In this document: positions 15,615 to 24,677 of the stretch, piece after piece
Layout: every line of letters starts with the position of its first letter
Numbering within the stretch: position 1 is the stretch's first letter
Assembly: GCA_013813755.1 (NCBI GenBank)
Contig: JACCRD010000138.1
Span: 1 to 32,575, forward strand
Length of the DNA stretch: 32,575 bases
Origin: Acidobacteriota bacterium
GTDB lineage: Bacteria; Acidobacteriota; Blastocatellia; Pyrinomonadales; Pyrinomonadaceae
Reading direction: 5' to 3'
Notes under the pieces: generated by a model
The model's input: only the letters and a program-made list of their open reading frames with translations
Databases searched by the model: none
What the model was told of the DNA's origin: nothing
Made by a program: the position numbers and the translations under genes

Positions 15615-17123
15615 ATGGACAATGAATTAAAAACGGAAAACAGCAGAAGCATCGCAAGAAATGTCTTGTATGGTTTTTCAACTTTTATTATCCCTCTGTT
15701 TTTCAGTTTTTATGCTACCCGTCTGATCGTCAAAAAACTTGGTAATGAAGATTACGGTCTTTACGCGCTTGTGCTTGGATTTGTCGTCTACTCATTTAAT
15801 TTTAGTTTTGGACGCGCAATCACCAAATATATTGCTGAATATCGAATATCGGGTGAAAATCATAAAATAAACGATGTTATCTCAGCAGCTTTGTCGATCA
15901 ATTTAGCAGTTGCTTTAACTGGTGTCGCGTTAATTTGTTGGTTCGCGAATTGGCTTGTAACAAATGTTTATCTGATTGAACCGGAGAATCAAGCTAAAAC
16001 CACGACCGGATTGCATATTGCGTCGGCAATTGTTTTTTTTCTGATGCTGAATCAAATTTTCAGCGCGATATTGCAGGGAATTCATCGTTTTGATATTTTT
16101 TCCAAGATTTCAAATTTGAATAATCTAGCGGTGGTGCTGGGCAATATTTTTTTAGTTTACAACGATTATAATTTTCTGGATTTATTATTCTGGAATTTGA
16201 TTATTACTTTTTTCACTGGTTTTGTTTTTGTTTTTTATGCCAAAAAATTTGTTCCGGAGTTCAAAATAAGCTTTACTATAAAGCCGGAAATACTGAAACT
16301 GATCGTCCGTTTCAGCTCGGGGATTATCGGTTACCAGATCCTCGCTAATCTGCTTCTCCTTTTTGAGCGCGGCTGGATAATCAGCAAACTCGGAGCTGAA
16401 AATTTAACGTTTTACGTTGTTCCGATGACGCTCTCTATTTTTATACATAATTTTATCGGAAGCTTTGCGTTGGTAATTTTCCCGCTCGCCAGCGAATTAA
16501 AAGATAATCCCGAAAAACTTTTGCGGTTATATAAAAAGGCGACCAAAATAGTTTGTTTTTTGGTGGTATTTCTGGCAACGACTTTGATTGTTGAAAGCCA
16601 TTTGTTTTTAACCTTGTGGATGGGCGCGGATTTTGCCGCTCAGACTTCGACTTTATTGGTTATACATACAATAAGTTTCAGCCTTTTGGCAATTCAGACT
16701 ATTTCCTGGCAGATGACGGAGGGTCTAGGCTATCCCGGCTACAATATTGTAAGTTTTATAATATGTCTGGTAATAAATGTTTTTTTGATTGTTTTATTAA
16801 CCCAAAGTTTGGGAAACGTCGGAGTAGCTTTTGGCAGAATGGCAGGTTTGTCGGCAATGTTTTTGTCAATTTTTTACATTGAAAAATTATTTTTCGACCG
16901 GATTCAGACAAAATTTTGGTTGAAACTATTAGGAGTTATCGGAGTTGCAGCTTTTAGTACAGTTATCACAGAAAAATTAATCGTATCTAATTTTCAGACA
17001 ACCTGGAGCGTATTTGTTTTTGCTACAATAAGTGGTGGAATTGTTTACTGCGCGGCATTGTTGGTTTTGGGATTTGTTGATGCGGAAGATAAACTTTTAA
17101 TTAAAAATCTTATTAGACGGTAA
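15615..17123 (+). CDS. Wzx-type lipid-linked oligosaccharide flippase
   Basis: Product of 502 residues, almost wholly hydrophobic with about 12-14 membrane segments, typical of the MOP/polysaccharide-synthesis transporter family. The start has the usual pattern of an amphipathic leader, then YGFSTFIIPLFFSFYATRLIVKKLG with GNEDYGLYAL, a signature of Wzx proteins. It would flip undecaprenyl-linked repeat units from cytoplasm to periplasm. The ATG follows the previous stop by two bases, with an AGGAAG ribosome site inside the end of the upstream gene. Assigned by topology, motif and context beside the polymerase gene. Confidence 0.92.
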   Translation: MDNELKTENSRSIARNVLYGFSTFIIPLFFSFYATRLIVKKLGNEDYGLYALVLGFVVYSFNFSFGRAITKYIAEYRISGENHKINDVISAALSINLAVALTGVALICWFANWLVTNVYLIEPENQAKTTTGLHIASAIVFFLMLNQIFSAILQGIHRFDIFSKISNLNNLAVVLGNIFLVYNDYNFLDLLFWNLIITFFTGFVFVFYAKKFVPEFKISFTIKPEILKLIVRFSSGIIGYQILANLLLLFERGWIISKLGAENLTFYVVPMTLSIFIHNFIGSFALVIFPLASELKDNPEKLLRLYKKATKIVCFLVVFLATTLIVESHLFLTLWMGADFAAQTSTLLVIHTISFSLLAIQTISWQMTEGLGYPGYNIVSFIICLVINVFLIVLLTQSLGNVGVAFGRMAGLSAMFLSIFYIEKLFFDRIQTKFWLKLLGVIGVAAFSTVITEKLIVSNFQTTWSVFVFATISGGIVYCAALLVLGFVDAEDKLLIKNLIRR

Positions 17124-17132
17124 TATTTAAGT

Positions 17133-17807
17133 ATGAAGGATAAATTAGAACTTGTTCAAAGGGTGGATTTTATCAAACAAGTTTGTGCTGGCAAAAAAGT
17201 CTTGCATCTCGGCTGCACGGATCATCCGTACACTCTGGAAGCTATCAAAAACAATATGCTCCTGCATTTTAAGTTAGAAAAAACGGCAAAGGAATTATAC
17301 GGATTTGATTATGATCAGGAAGGAATAGACATTTTATCAAAGGCGGGCGGCAGAAACCTTTTTCGGGCGGATTTGGAAAAGCTCGACGAAGTAGAATTGG
17401 ACGAAACTTTCGAGGTGATTATCGCGGGCGAAATGATCGAACATCTCTCGAATCCGGGACTGTTTTTAAGAGGTATCAAACGTTTTATGCATTCCGAAAC
17501 AAGCCTGGTGATTACAACTATTAACGCTTACAGCGCTCTTCGGTTTTTTATGTATGGTTTGCGCGGGAAAGGCGGCGAAAATGAACCGGTGCATCTCGAT
17601 CATGTCGCATATTACTCGTATCGAACCCTTAGTCTGGCGATTCGGAGAGAAACTCTACAGGTAAAAAATTTTTATTTTTATGATATTGGTCCCGAACACA
17701 GGCAGTTTAATCGCTGGTTTTATAATTTTATCAATGATGTCTCCGTTTCATTCTCGCCGCAGTTATCTGACGGTGTCATTGCCGTATGTCATTTAAACGA
17801 AGATTAA
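17133..17807 (+). CDS. Class I SAM-dependent methyltransferase, small
   Basis: Product of 224 residues. Motif I is VLHLGCTDHPYT, followed by YGFDYDQEG at the acidic strand-2 position and FEVIIAGEMIEHLSNP as the post-I/II region. This is a Methyltransf_23-like fold with a short C-terminal cap. The insertion AYSALRFFMYGLRGKGGENEPVHLDHVAYYS near the middle is common in methyltransferases of surface-polysaccharide loci. It lies between the flippase and polymerase genes, nine bases after the flippase stop. It probably methylates a sugar of the repeat unit or caps the chain; the substrate is unknown. Confidence 0.85.
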   Translation: MKDKLELVQRVDFIKQVCAGKKVLHLGCTDHPYTLEAIKNNMLLHFKLEKTAKELYGFDYDQEGIDILSKAGGRNLFRADLEKLDEVELDETFEVIIAGEMIEHLSNPGLFLRGIKRFMHSETSLVITTINAYSALRFFMYGLRGKGGENEPVHLDHVAYYSYRTLSLAIRRETLQVKNFYFYDIGPEHRQFNRWFYNFINDVSVSFSPQLSDGVIAVCHLNED

Positions 17808-17858
17808 AAATATTGAGTGAAAATTTGACTATTTTTTAAGATTTATCGAGTAATTTTT

Positions 17859-19406
17859 ATGTTGAACTCAAAACAGCGACCCGCATTTTTACAAAACAGA
17901 GACACCGCGCTTTTGTTTCCGGTTGTTTTAATTGCCATCATCACTTTTGTTGGCGGTTTTTCGCTGATTTTTGTTTCCGACGACGCGGGTAATCCGTTTA
18001 AGCAGCTTTTTCTGATGCCGTGGGTAATTTTGCTGGGGTTTGTTTTAGCGGCGCCGAGTTTCTATCTGTATTATCGCGGACGTTTTGGTTTTTTTCATCC
18101 GTTGGTCTTCGCGGCTTGGTCTTATTTTGTGCCAGCTTTTTTTGTGGGCGGAATAATTTTAGCCTCAGGTTTGTCGCAGCCTTATTTTTTGTCGTTTGTC
18201 GAAGATGAAAGATACAATCTGCCTTTGACCATTGTTTATGTAATTTTAGGCTATGGCGGATTGTCGGTTGGGTTTTTTCTTCCGCTCGGAAAAAAAATTG
18301 GGAAGAGAATAAACAGACGTTTGCCTGTGTGGGATTGGAAACCGGAGAATTTGTATCTGCCCGCGATTCTGCTTTTGTTTATTGGTATCGGAAACAGCAT
18401 CGTCGCATTTGGTTTCGGAATTTTAGGTTATCAAAAAGTTGATGTCGTTGGCGCATACGACGGATTATTATTTCTTTTAACGCTGTTGTGGCTTGAGGCG
18501 AGTTTTATCTTGTGGCTGTGTATATTCCGTACTAAAACCTTAAATGTCAATCATTCTTTGGTCATCGGTTTACTTTTGGCGACGTCTCTGACCAAATCCG
18601 CTTTTCAGGGAAATCGCGGAAGCTTGTTTCAACTCTTTATATTAATTGCCTGCGCGTTCATTTTCGCTGTTAACACGCTTAAATTGAGACACAAAGTTTT
18701 CGGAGTACTATTGCTTGTTTCAGCAATCGTCGTCGGAATGATTTACGGAACGACTTTCCGAAGTGTCAAACAGACCGAATCGAGAGTCAGTACCGATGAA
18801 TATATCGAAAATATCGGACAAACTTTCGATAAATTATTTGAACAGGATTTGGTCGATAATTTAGCCGAAGGAGTTTCCGCGCTTGCCGAACGAATTGAAA
18901 ATGTCAGTTCCTTAGCCGTTGTAGTTTCCAATTATGAAAAATTAGAGCCTTACGAAGAAAGTTACGGACTAAAGGATAATATCTGGAAGGACAGTATTAC
19001 TTTTTTTATTCCCCGACCATTATGGGTAAACAAACCGGTCGGTTCAGAACCGCGCCAATACGCCGATTTGTATTTTAATTATAGTGAAAATTCTTTTACG
19101 GTGACGCCGATGGGCGATCTTTTACGTAATTTCGGACCTTTCGGAGTTCCGCTCGGAATGATGCTTCTGGGAATTATTTTAAGCGCGATTTATACCGCTC
19201 TGATTGAAGACCAAGTTTTTTCAATTTGGCGCACCGCCTTATTTTATATGCTTCTGACGACAGTTTCATACGAAGGTTTTTATGGAACAATCATTCCATA
19301 TTTAATAAAATACGGTTTGCTGGCGGTTGCCGGAATACTTTTTATACAATTTTTTCAGGTAGGTTCAGGCACTCAATCTTCGGGAAGGGCGAGAAGATTA
19401 AATTAA
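17859..19406 (+). CDS. Oligosaccharide repeat-unit polymerase (Wzy-like membrane protein)
   Basis: Product of 515 residues with about 11-12 hydrophobic segments. A large soluble region (about 300-420) lies between the ninth or so helix and the last helices and holds DSITFFIPRPLWVNKPVG, a Pro-Arg-x-Leu-Trp pattern typical of this polymerase type. Sequence identity among Wzy proteins is usually very low, so topology, the large periplasmic loop and position in a Wzx-containing locus are the main evidence. It would join lipid-linked repeats in the periplasm. An O-antigen ligase is the chief alternative, but there is no other polymerase candidate here. Confidence 0.8.
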   Translation: MLNSKQRPAFLQNRDTALLFPVVLIAIITFVGGFSLIFVSDDAGNPFKQLFLMPWVILLGFVLAAPSFYLYYRGRFGFFHPLVFAAWSYFVPAFFVGGIILASGLSQPYFLSFVEDERYNLPLTIVYVILGYGGLSVGFFLPLGKKIGKRINRRLPVWDWKPENLYLPAILLLFIGIGNSIVAFGFGILGYQKVDVVGAYDGLLFLLTLLWLEASFILWLCIFRTKTLNVNHSLVIGLLLATSLTKSAFQGNRGSLFQLFILIACAFIFAVNTLKLRHKVFGVLLLVSAIVVGMIYGTTFRSVKQTESRVSTDEYIENIGQTFDKLFEQDLVDNLAEGVSALAERIENVSSLAVVVSNYEKLEPYEESYGLKDNIWKDSITFFIPRPLWVNKPVGSEPRQYADLYFNYSENSFTVTPMGDLLRNFGPFGVPLGMMLLGIILSAIYTALIEDQVFSIWRTALFYMLLTTVSYEGFYGTIIPYLIKYGLLAVAGILFIQFFQVGSGTQSSGRARRLN

Positions 19407-19454
19407 AAACGAGAATTGGTTTAGACAACGTTTTCCAGGACGTTCTTATCAAAA

Positions 19455-20468
19455 ATGGAAGTAAAAGTTTTTACAAACGGTTGTTTTGATATAATTCATC
19501 CAGGGCATATCGATTTTCTCAGACGCGCCGGAGAACTCGGAACGAATCTGATTGTTGGCATCAACAGTGATTCTTCAATTCGAGCGATCAAAGGCAAACC
19601 AAAACCATATATGAACGAAATTGACCGCAAGGCAATTTTGCAGGCAATCAAATTTGTCGATCAAGTTTATATTTTTAATGAAACCACGCCCGAATCGCTG
19701 ATCAAAAAAATTAATCCTGATGTTTTGGTAAAGGGCGGCGATTGGACTGTAGATGAAATTGTCGGTTCCGATTTTGTTTTAAAAAAGGGCGGAAAGGTTT
19801 TATCACTTGCTCTCCTGGAAAATTATTCGTCAAGTTCGATTGCCGAGAAAATAAAAAACAGTGAAGTAAAAAATTTGCCTCAGATTCAGGAAAAAACCGG
19901 CAGCCAGGTAATTGTAAATGCTCTGAAGACACACATACAAATATTTGAACAATTATTAAAAAGTGAAATTTTGATAATTGAAGAGTGCGCTGAACTTATT
20001 TATCGGACATTTCTCAATGGAAATAAAGTTTTAATTTGCGGCAACGGTGGAAGCGCCGCCGATGCACAGCATATCGCCGCTGAATTCGTCGGCAGGTATG
20101 AAGTTGAAAGAAAGGCTTTGCCGGTAATCGCTCTAACGACTGATACTTCTGCACTCACCGCACTCGCCAATGACTACAGCTTTGAAAAAATTTTTTCCAG
20201 GCAAGTTGAAGCTTTAGGCGCAAAAAATGATTTGTTAATTGCCATCAGCACCAGCGGTAATTCCTCAAATGTTAGTGCCGCGGTGATGACCGCCAGACAA
20301 ATTGGCTGTAAAACCATTGGTTTAACTGGCTCTAAAGGTAAAAAACTAGCGTCGCTCTGCGATACAAGTATTTTAGTGCCGGCAATACTGACAGCCAGAA
20401 TCCAGGAAGCGCACATTGCGATCGGACATATCTGGTGTGAAATAATCGACCTTAAATTCCAAAAGTAA
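19455..20468 (+). CDS. Fusion of HldE-type heptose-1-phosphate adenylyltransferase and GmhA sedoheptulose-7-phosphate isomerase
   Basis: Product of 337 residues with two enzymes in one chain. Residues 1-137 are the nucleotidyltransferase half of HldE (RfaE domain II): NGCFDIIHPGHIDFL with the HxxH at 15-18, then VKGGDW (92-97) and ENYSSSSIAEKI. After a short linker (about 138-152), residues 153-337 are a SIS-domain GmhA with CGNGGSAADAQH (195-206), AAEFVGRYE (Glu210), STSGNS (265-270) and QEAHIAIGH (His320), matching the catalytic Glu and His of GmhA. The chain therefore carries the first and last steps of ADP-glycero-manno-heptose synthesis. Normally gmhA is separate and the adenylyltransferase is fused to the kinase. 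The kinase is the next gene. No frame break is seen. Confidence 0.92.
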   Translation: MEVKVFTNGCFDIIHPGHIDFLRRAGELGTNLIVGINSDSSIRAIKGKPKPYMNEIDRKAILQAIKFVDQVYIFNETTPESLIKKINPDVLVKGGDWTVDEIVGSDFVLKKGGKVLSLALLENYSSSSIAEKIKNSEVKNLPQIQEKTGSQVIVNALKTHIQIFEQLLKSEILIIEECAELIYRTFLNGNKVLICGNGGSAADAQHIAAEFVGRYEVERKALPVIALTTDTSALTALANDYSFEKIFSRQVEALGAKNDLLIAISTSGNSSNVSAAVMTARQIGCKTIGLTGSKGKKLASLCDTSILVPAILTARIQEAHIAIGHIWCEIIDLKFQK

Positions 20469-20507
20469 ATTTTTTCTTTTAAAGTTATAAATCAAAACGT
20501 TTTTAGT

Positions 20508-21464
20508 ATGGAAATTACGAAAGATTTCAAAAATATAAATGTTTTGATCGTTGGAGACGTGATGCTTGACCGCTATTGGTGGGGAAGCGTCGAACGGATT
20601 TCTCCAGAAGCTCCGGTTCCGATATTGAATTTAAACAACACCACGCTCGCAGCCGGCGGCGCGGCAAATGTTGCCGCGAATGTCGATGGTTTAGGAGCTA
20701 AACCATTTCTGATAGGGATTGTGGGCACAGATCCAGAATCAGAATTATTCTGTGAATTATTGAACTCAAAAAAAATTTCGACTGATTATTTATATCGGCA
20801 TCCTGACCGACCGACAACAATCAAGACAAGAATTTTAGGGCATAATCAACAGATTGTGAGAGTTGACCAGGAACAGACAAACAATATTTCGGAATTTGAA
20901 GAAGAAGATATCTGGAACTTAATTTTTCAAATTATAAACACCGTTGATGTAATCATTGTGTCTGATTATGGAAAAGGGTTAGTAACAAAATCAATTTTAA
21001 TGCGTCTGATAAATTTTGGGAATGACAATGACAAAATTGTATTAATTGATCCAAAGGGGAAAGATTATACAAAATATTCCGGAGCGACATTATTGACTCC
21101 AAATCAATTTGAATTGATCCAAGCCTGCAATTTAGATAGCTGTAAACAAACGACAATTGAGGAAGCCGGGAGTAATCTGCTCGGAAAATTATCTCTAAAT
21201 AATCTTCTCGTCACACAGGGCGGGGACGGAATGACATTATTTCGACAGAATCAATTGCCCGAACATCTTCCGGCGTTGGCGCGCAATGTATATGATGTGA
21301 CGGGGGCGGGCGATACGGTTATCGCAACTTTGGGAGTAGCGTTGGCAAGCGGTTTTGACACGCTCGCCGCGGCAAAATTGGCGAATGTCGCCGCCGGTTT
21401 GATTGTTGAGCAGATCGGAACTACCGCGATAACTCTGGAAATGCTGAAGTCAGAATTAAATTAG
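20508..21464 (+). CDS. D-glycero-beta-D-manno-heptose-7-phosphate kinase (HldE N-domain, RfaE1 type)
   Basis: Product of 318 residues, a PfkB/ribokinase-family kinase. LIVGDVMLDRYWWG (13-26) and RISPEAPVPIL (30-40) are the signature of the HldE kinase domain. GGAANVAANVDGLGA (50-64) and DVTGAGDTV (263-271), with catalytic Asp269, are the PfkB motifs. It phosphorylates heptose 7-phosphate at C1. It stands alone here because the adenylyltransferase half is fused to GmhA in the preceding gene, 39 bases upstream. The GmhB phosphatase that acts between the two HldE reactions is not in the window. Confidence 0.93.
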   Translation: MEITKDFKNINVLIVGDVMLDRYWWGSVERISPEAPVPILNLNNTTLAAGGAANVAANVDGLGAKPFLIGIVGTDPESELFCELLNSKKISTDYLYRHPDRPTTIKTRILGHNQQIVRVDQEQTNNISEFEEEDIWNLIFQIINTVDVIIVSDYGKGLVTKSILMRLINFGNDNDKIVLIDPKGKDYTKYSGATLLTPNQFELIQACNLDSCKQTTIEEAGSNLLGKLSLNNLLVTQGGDGMTLFRQNQLPEHLPALARNVYDVTGAGDTVIATLGVALASGFDTLAAAKLANVAAGLIVEQIGTTAITLEMLKSELN

Positions 21465-21498
21465 AAATTCGCGAATAAATTGTATTTATCCATTCAAA

Positions 21499-22515
21499 AT
21501 GCCAACGAAAATACTTTATATCGAACGTAAACTAGAAAACGGTGTCAGTATCGAAAAGGTTTTCAGGCAAATTGCCAAAAATTTGAATCAGAAAGAATTT
21601 TATAATTCGTTCCAGCAGTTGCCTTTTAGAAACAATACCTTTGGTACATTGAAAAATTTATTTTTTTTTAAATCAAAAAAAAGCGACATTTTTCATATAA
21701 CGGGTCACGTTCATTACATCGCTTTAATTTTACCCTCCAATAAAACAGTTTTAACCATTCACGATTTAGGAATTCTCAAGATCCGAAAAGGACTTCGGCG
21801 ATACGTTTTAAAAAAAATATTATTTGATTTTCCAATCCGTCGGCTTAAATTTATTACGACGATTTCCGAGACGGTTAAAAAAGAAATAGTTTTTCATACC
21901 AAATGTGATGAAAAAAAAATACGTGTGATAGAGAATCCTCTGCAGGATCATTTTAATTCAGCGTCCAAAAAAATATTTAATGCGGAATATCCGACTATTC
22001 TGCAGATCGGCACAACTCCAAATAAAAATTTAGAAAATGTGATAAAAGCTTTGAGCGGGATTCCATGTCGTTTGAAAATAATCGGAAAATTAGAAGATAA
22101 TATTCTGAGCGAATTAAAAACGCAAAAGATTGATTTTGTGAACGTTTTTAATTTGAATAATGAGGAAATTAAAACCGAATACCAAAACGCGGACCTCGTC
22201 ACATTTTGCTCTTTGTATGAAGGCTTTGGTTTGCCGATTATCGAAGCGCAGGCGATGCGAACTCCGGTGGTAACAAGTAATATAAGCCCCTTAAAAGAGG
22301 TCGCGGGCGGCGGCGCCGTTTTGGTTGATCCAAATAGTTACTTGAGTTTACAGAAGGGAATCTTAAGTTTAATCGAAAATAAAATTCTTCGTGAAAAGTT
22401 AATTGAAGTTGGACTGAAAAATATTAGACGTTTTGAACCAAAGAAGATTTCTCATAATTACGAAAATTTATACCGGGAAATTAACGATAGTAATTCTCGA
22501 AACAAGTTGTTTTGA
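21499..22515 (+). CDS. Glycosyltransferase family 4 (GT-B)
   Basis: Product of 338 residues. The N-terminal half shows DIFHITGHVHY, VLTIHDLGIL and the FITTISETVKKEI segment typical of mannosyl- or heptosyl-type GT4 enzymes. The C-terminal Glycos_transf_1 half has ILQIGTTPNKNLENVI, ADLVTFCSLYEGFGLPIIEA (EGFGLPxxEA donor site) and SNISPLKEVAGGGAVLVDP. Codons are AT-rich. It follows the heptose kinase by 34 bases, so use of ADP-heptose is imaginable, but GT4 sequence does not show the donor. Confidence 0.88.
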   Translation: MPTKILYIERKLENGVSIEKVFRQIAKNLNQKEFYNSFQQLPFRNNTFGTLKNLFFFKSKKSDIFHITGHVHYIALILPSNKTVLTIHDLGILKIRKGLRRYVLKKILFDFPIRRLKFITTISETVKKEIVFHTKCDEKKIRVIENPLQDHFNSASKKIFNAEYPTILQIGTTPNKNLENVIKALSGIPCRLKIIGKLEDNILSELKTQKIDFVNVFNLNNEEIKTEYQNADLVTFCSLYEGFGLPIIEAQAMRTPVVTSNISPLKEVAGGGAVLVDPNSYLSLQKGILSLIENKILREKLIEVGLKNIRRFEPKKISHNYENLYREINDSNSRNKLF

Positions 22516-22521
22516 AATAAA

Positions 22522-23709
22522 ATGTCAAAAAATATAGTTGAAAATAGCAGAAAGAAAATCTTAATTATCTGCAATTATTATTTGCCCGGTTTTAAAAGCG
22601 GTGGAAGTCTCCGAACAATTGTTAATATGATTGAACGCTTGGGAGACGAATTCGATTTTAAAATTATAACGTTTGATCACGATGGTGACAAGATTAGATA
22701 TAAAAATATTGAAGTTAATAAATGGAATCAACGTGGAAAGGCGCAAGTGCTTTATTTGTCACAAAATACCGTTAATATTTCGAAATTACGTGAACTTATT
22801 ATAGAGACTCGGGCAGATTCGATCTACATTAACAGTGTTTTCTCGAAGTTGTCATTTTTCGTATTGGTTCTAAAAAAATTAAATCTGATTCCAGAAATAA
22901 AAATAGTTTTAGCCCCCGAAGGTGAATTATCTGTCGGCGCTTTGCAGTTAAAGGCGAAAAAGAAAAATCTATTTTTGAAGGCAGCACGTCTTACGGGTTT
23001 GTTTGATCAATTAATCTGGAAAACTACATCCGAATTAGAAAAAAAAGAAGTAGAAAATTTGACCTCAAAATATGAAAAGATTTTCATCGCTCCGAATATG
23101 CCTGCCGGAATTTTACTTGAAAATTATAAGCAGGATGCCAAGCCGCCAAAAGATAAAGAAAATACTCGGATGGTTTTTCTTTCCAGGTATATGCGCAAAA
23201 AAAACTTAAAGTGGTTTATAGAATTGCTCACAGACATTAAACAGCCTTTGACCCTCGACATTTACGGACCAATAGAAGACAAAAATTATTGGCAGGAAAG
23301 CTTAGCAATTATTCAACGTTTACCCTCAAACATAAAAGTGAATTATGCAGGCTCGATTTCGCACAATGAGGTGGTTTCAACTTTATTTAAATATCATTAT
23401 TTTATCTTGCCGACTTTAGGTGAGAATTTCGGGCACGTTTTTATTGAAGCCCTCAGTGCGGGATGTCCAATTATAATTAGCGATCGAACGCCCTGGCTAA
23501 ATTTATATGAGAAAAGTGTTGGCTGGGATTTACCTCTCGAAGAACCTGATAAATGGCTTGAAGTTATTAGAGAATGCATTAATGCAGATCAGGTAAAATA
23601 TAACAATATATCAAGTAAAGCGCGAAGTTTCGCCGTTGAATGGCTTTCAGATAAAAAAGTTAAAGAAGCAACTTATGAGGTGTTGAGTTACAGTGTATGC
23701 GCTACATAA
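22522..23709 (+). CDS. Glycosyltransferase family 4 (GT-B)
   Basis: Product of 395 residues beginning six bases after the previous stop. The N-terminus ILIICNYYLPGFKSGGSLRT has the glycine-rich acceptor loop. APEGELSVGALQLKAKKK is the family variant of the P-x-G-x-L-S-x-G-A-L motif. The donor site is ENFGHVFIEALSAGCPIIIS. The paired GT4 genes and their AT-rich codons suggest one acquisition unit. Donor, acceptor and linkage are not readable from sequence. A 95-base gap follows before the next gene. Confidence 0.88.
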   Translation: MSKNIVENSRKKILIICNYYLPGFKSGGSLRTIVNMIERLGDEFDFKIITFDHDGDKIRYKNIEVNKWNQRGKAQVLYLSQNTVNISKLRELIIETRADSIYINSVFSKLSFFVLVLKKLNLIPEIKIVLAPEGELSVGALQLKAKKKNLFLKAARLTGLFDQLIWKTTSELEKKEVENLTSKYEKIFIAPNMPAGILLENYKQDAKPPKDKENTRMVFLSRYMRKKNLKWFIELLTDIKQPLTLDIYGPIEDKNYWQESLAIIQRLPSNIKVNYAGSISHNEVVSTLFKYHYFILPTLGENFGHVFIEALSAGCPIIISDRTPWLNLYEKSVGWDLPLEEPDKWLEVIRECINADQVKYNNISSKARSFAVEWLSDKKVKEATYEVLSYSVCAT

Positions 23710-23804
23710 CACAACTAATCTTAAACGATACAAAATAGACGAGTTGAGTATATAAATAATTATTGCAATGTTGAAAGTCCAACGGTTAATAAAATACATT
23801 AATT

Positions 23805-24677
23805 ATGAAAATTTTAGTTTTTGGTGGGGGAGGAATGCTTGGACACAAATTAGTCCAAAAATTACAAGTGGATTTTGATGTGTGGACAAGTTTTAGAGAC
23901 AGCTATAAAAAATATGAAAATCTAAAATTTTTCAATCCAGAGAAAATTGTTAATCGAGTAAATGTATTAGATTTTGAATCGATACAAAAAACTATTAGAG
24001 AAGTTAACCCGGAAATTTTGATCAACGCCGTCGGAATAATTAAACAACTTCCATCTTCAAAAGATGTCATAAAGACTCTTTTAACAAATTCAATTTTTCC
24101 ACACCAACTGGCAGAAATTTGTGCCGAAGAAAATCGTTATTTAATAAATATCAGCACCGATTGTGTTTTTGATGGTGCGAAAGGGAATTATAAAGAAGAG
24201 GATATTTCTAACGCATCTGATTTATACGGAAGAAGCAAAAGCTTAGGCGAGGTAAATAACCAAAGGTGTCTTACAATCAGGACTTCAATTATCGGTAGAG
24301 AACTTTTTACAAAGAATAGTTTGGTCGAGTGGTTTTTAAGCAATGAAGAAGTTCGAATAAAAGGATTTGTAAATGCTATCTATTCCGGTTTCCCAACAAT
24401 AATACTGGCTGAAATTATTTCAGAATTATTAAGGCATCAGGATTTTTTGGAAGGTTTATATCACGTTTCGAGCGAACCGATTAATAAATACGAATTGTTG
24501 AAATTATTAAAAAAAGCTTTTCAAATCAAGGTTGAGATTGAACCTTTTGAAGAATTTAAGATTGATCGAAGTCTAAACTCCGATAAATTTAGAAAACAAA
24601 CTAATTTCGCGCCGCTCAGTTGGGAGGAGATGATTACAATAATGGCGAATGATAAATTTCCATATCAAAACAAATGA
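23805..24677 (+). CDS. RmlD-like SDR, nucleotide-sugar 4-ketoreductase
   Basis: Product of 290 residues. Rossmann motif FGGGGMLGHKL (6-16), STDCVFDG (117-124) and the catalytic YGRSK (141-145) place it with dTDP-4-dehydrorhamnose reductase relatives. Next to the dehydratase/5-epimerase and 2-epimerase it most likely reduces the UDP-4-keto-6-deoxy-HexNAc intermediate. The CapF/FnlB/WbjC reductases of the L-FucNAc pathway are longer and carry a C-terminal cupin domain, which is absent here. The short form is closer to WbvR of the UDP-L-QuiNAc pathway. Its stop overlaps the next ATG (ATGA), indicating translational coupling. Confidence 0.82.
   Translation: MKILVFGGGGMLGHKLVQKLQVDFDVWTSFRDSYKKYENLKFFNPEKIVNRVNVLDFESIQKTIREVNPEILINAVGIIKQLPSSKDVIKTLLTNSIFPHQLAEICAEENRYLINISTDCVFDGAKGNYKEEDISNASDLYGRSKSLGEVNNQRCLTIRTSIIGRELFTKNSLVEWFLSNEEVRIKGFVNAIYSGFPTIILAEIISELLRHQDFLEGLYHVSSEPINKYELLKLLKKAFQIKVEIEPFEEFKIDRSLNSDKFRKQTNFAPLSWEEMITIMANDKFPYQNK

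Noticed and set aside
23710-23804. Internal promoter before the reductase gene (TTGAAA and TACATT)
   Set aside because: The boxes would place the transcript start on the ATG itself, and the match is partial.
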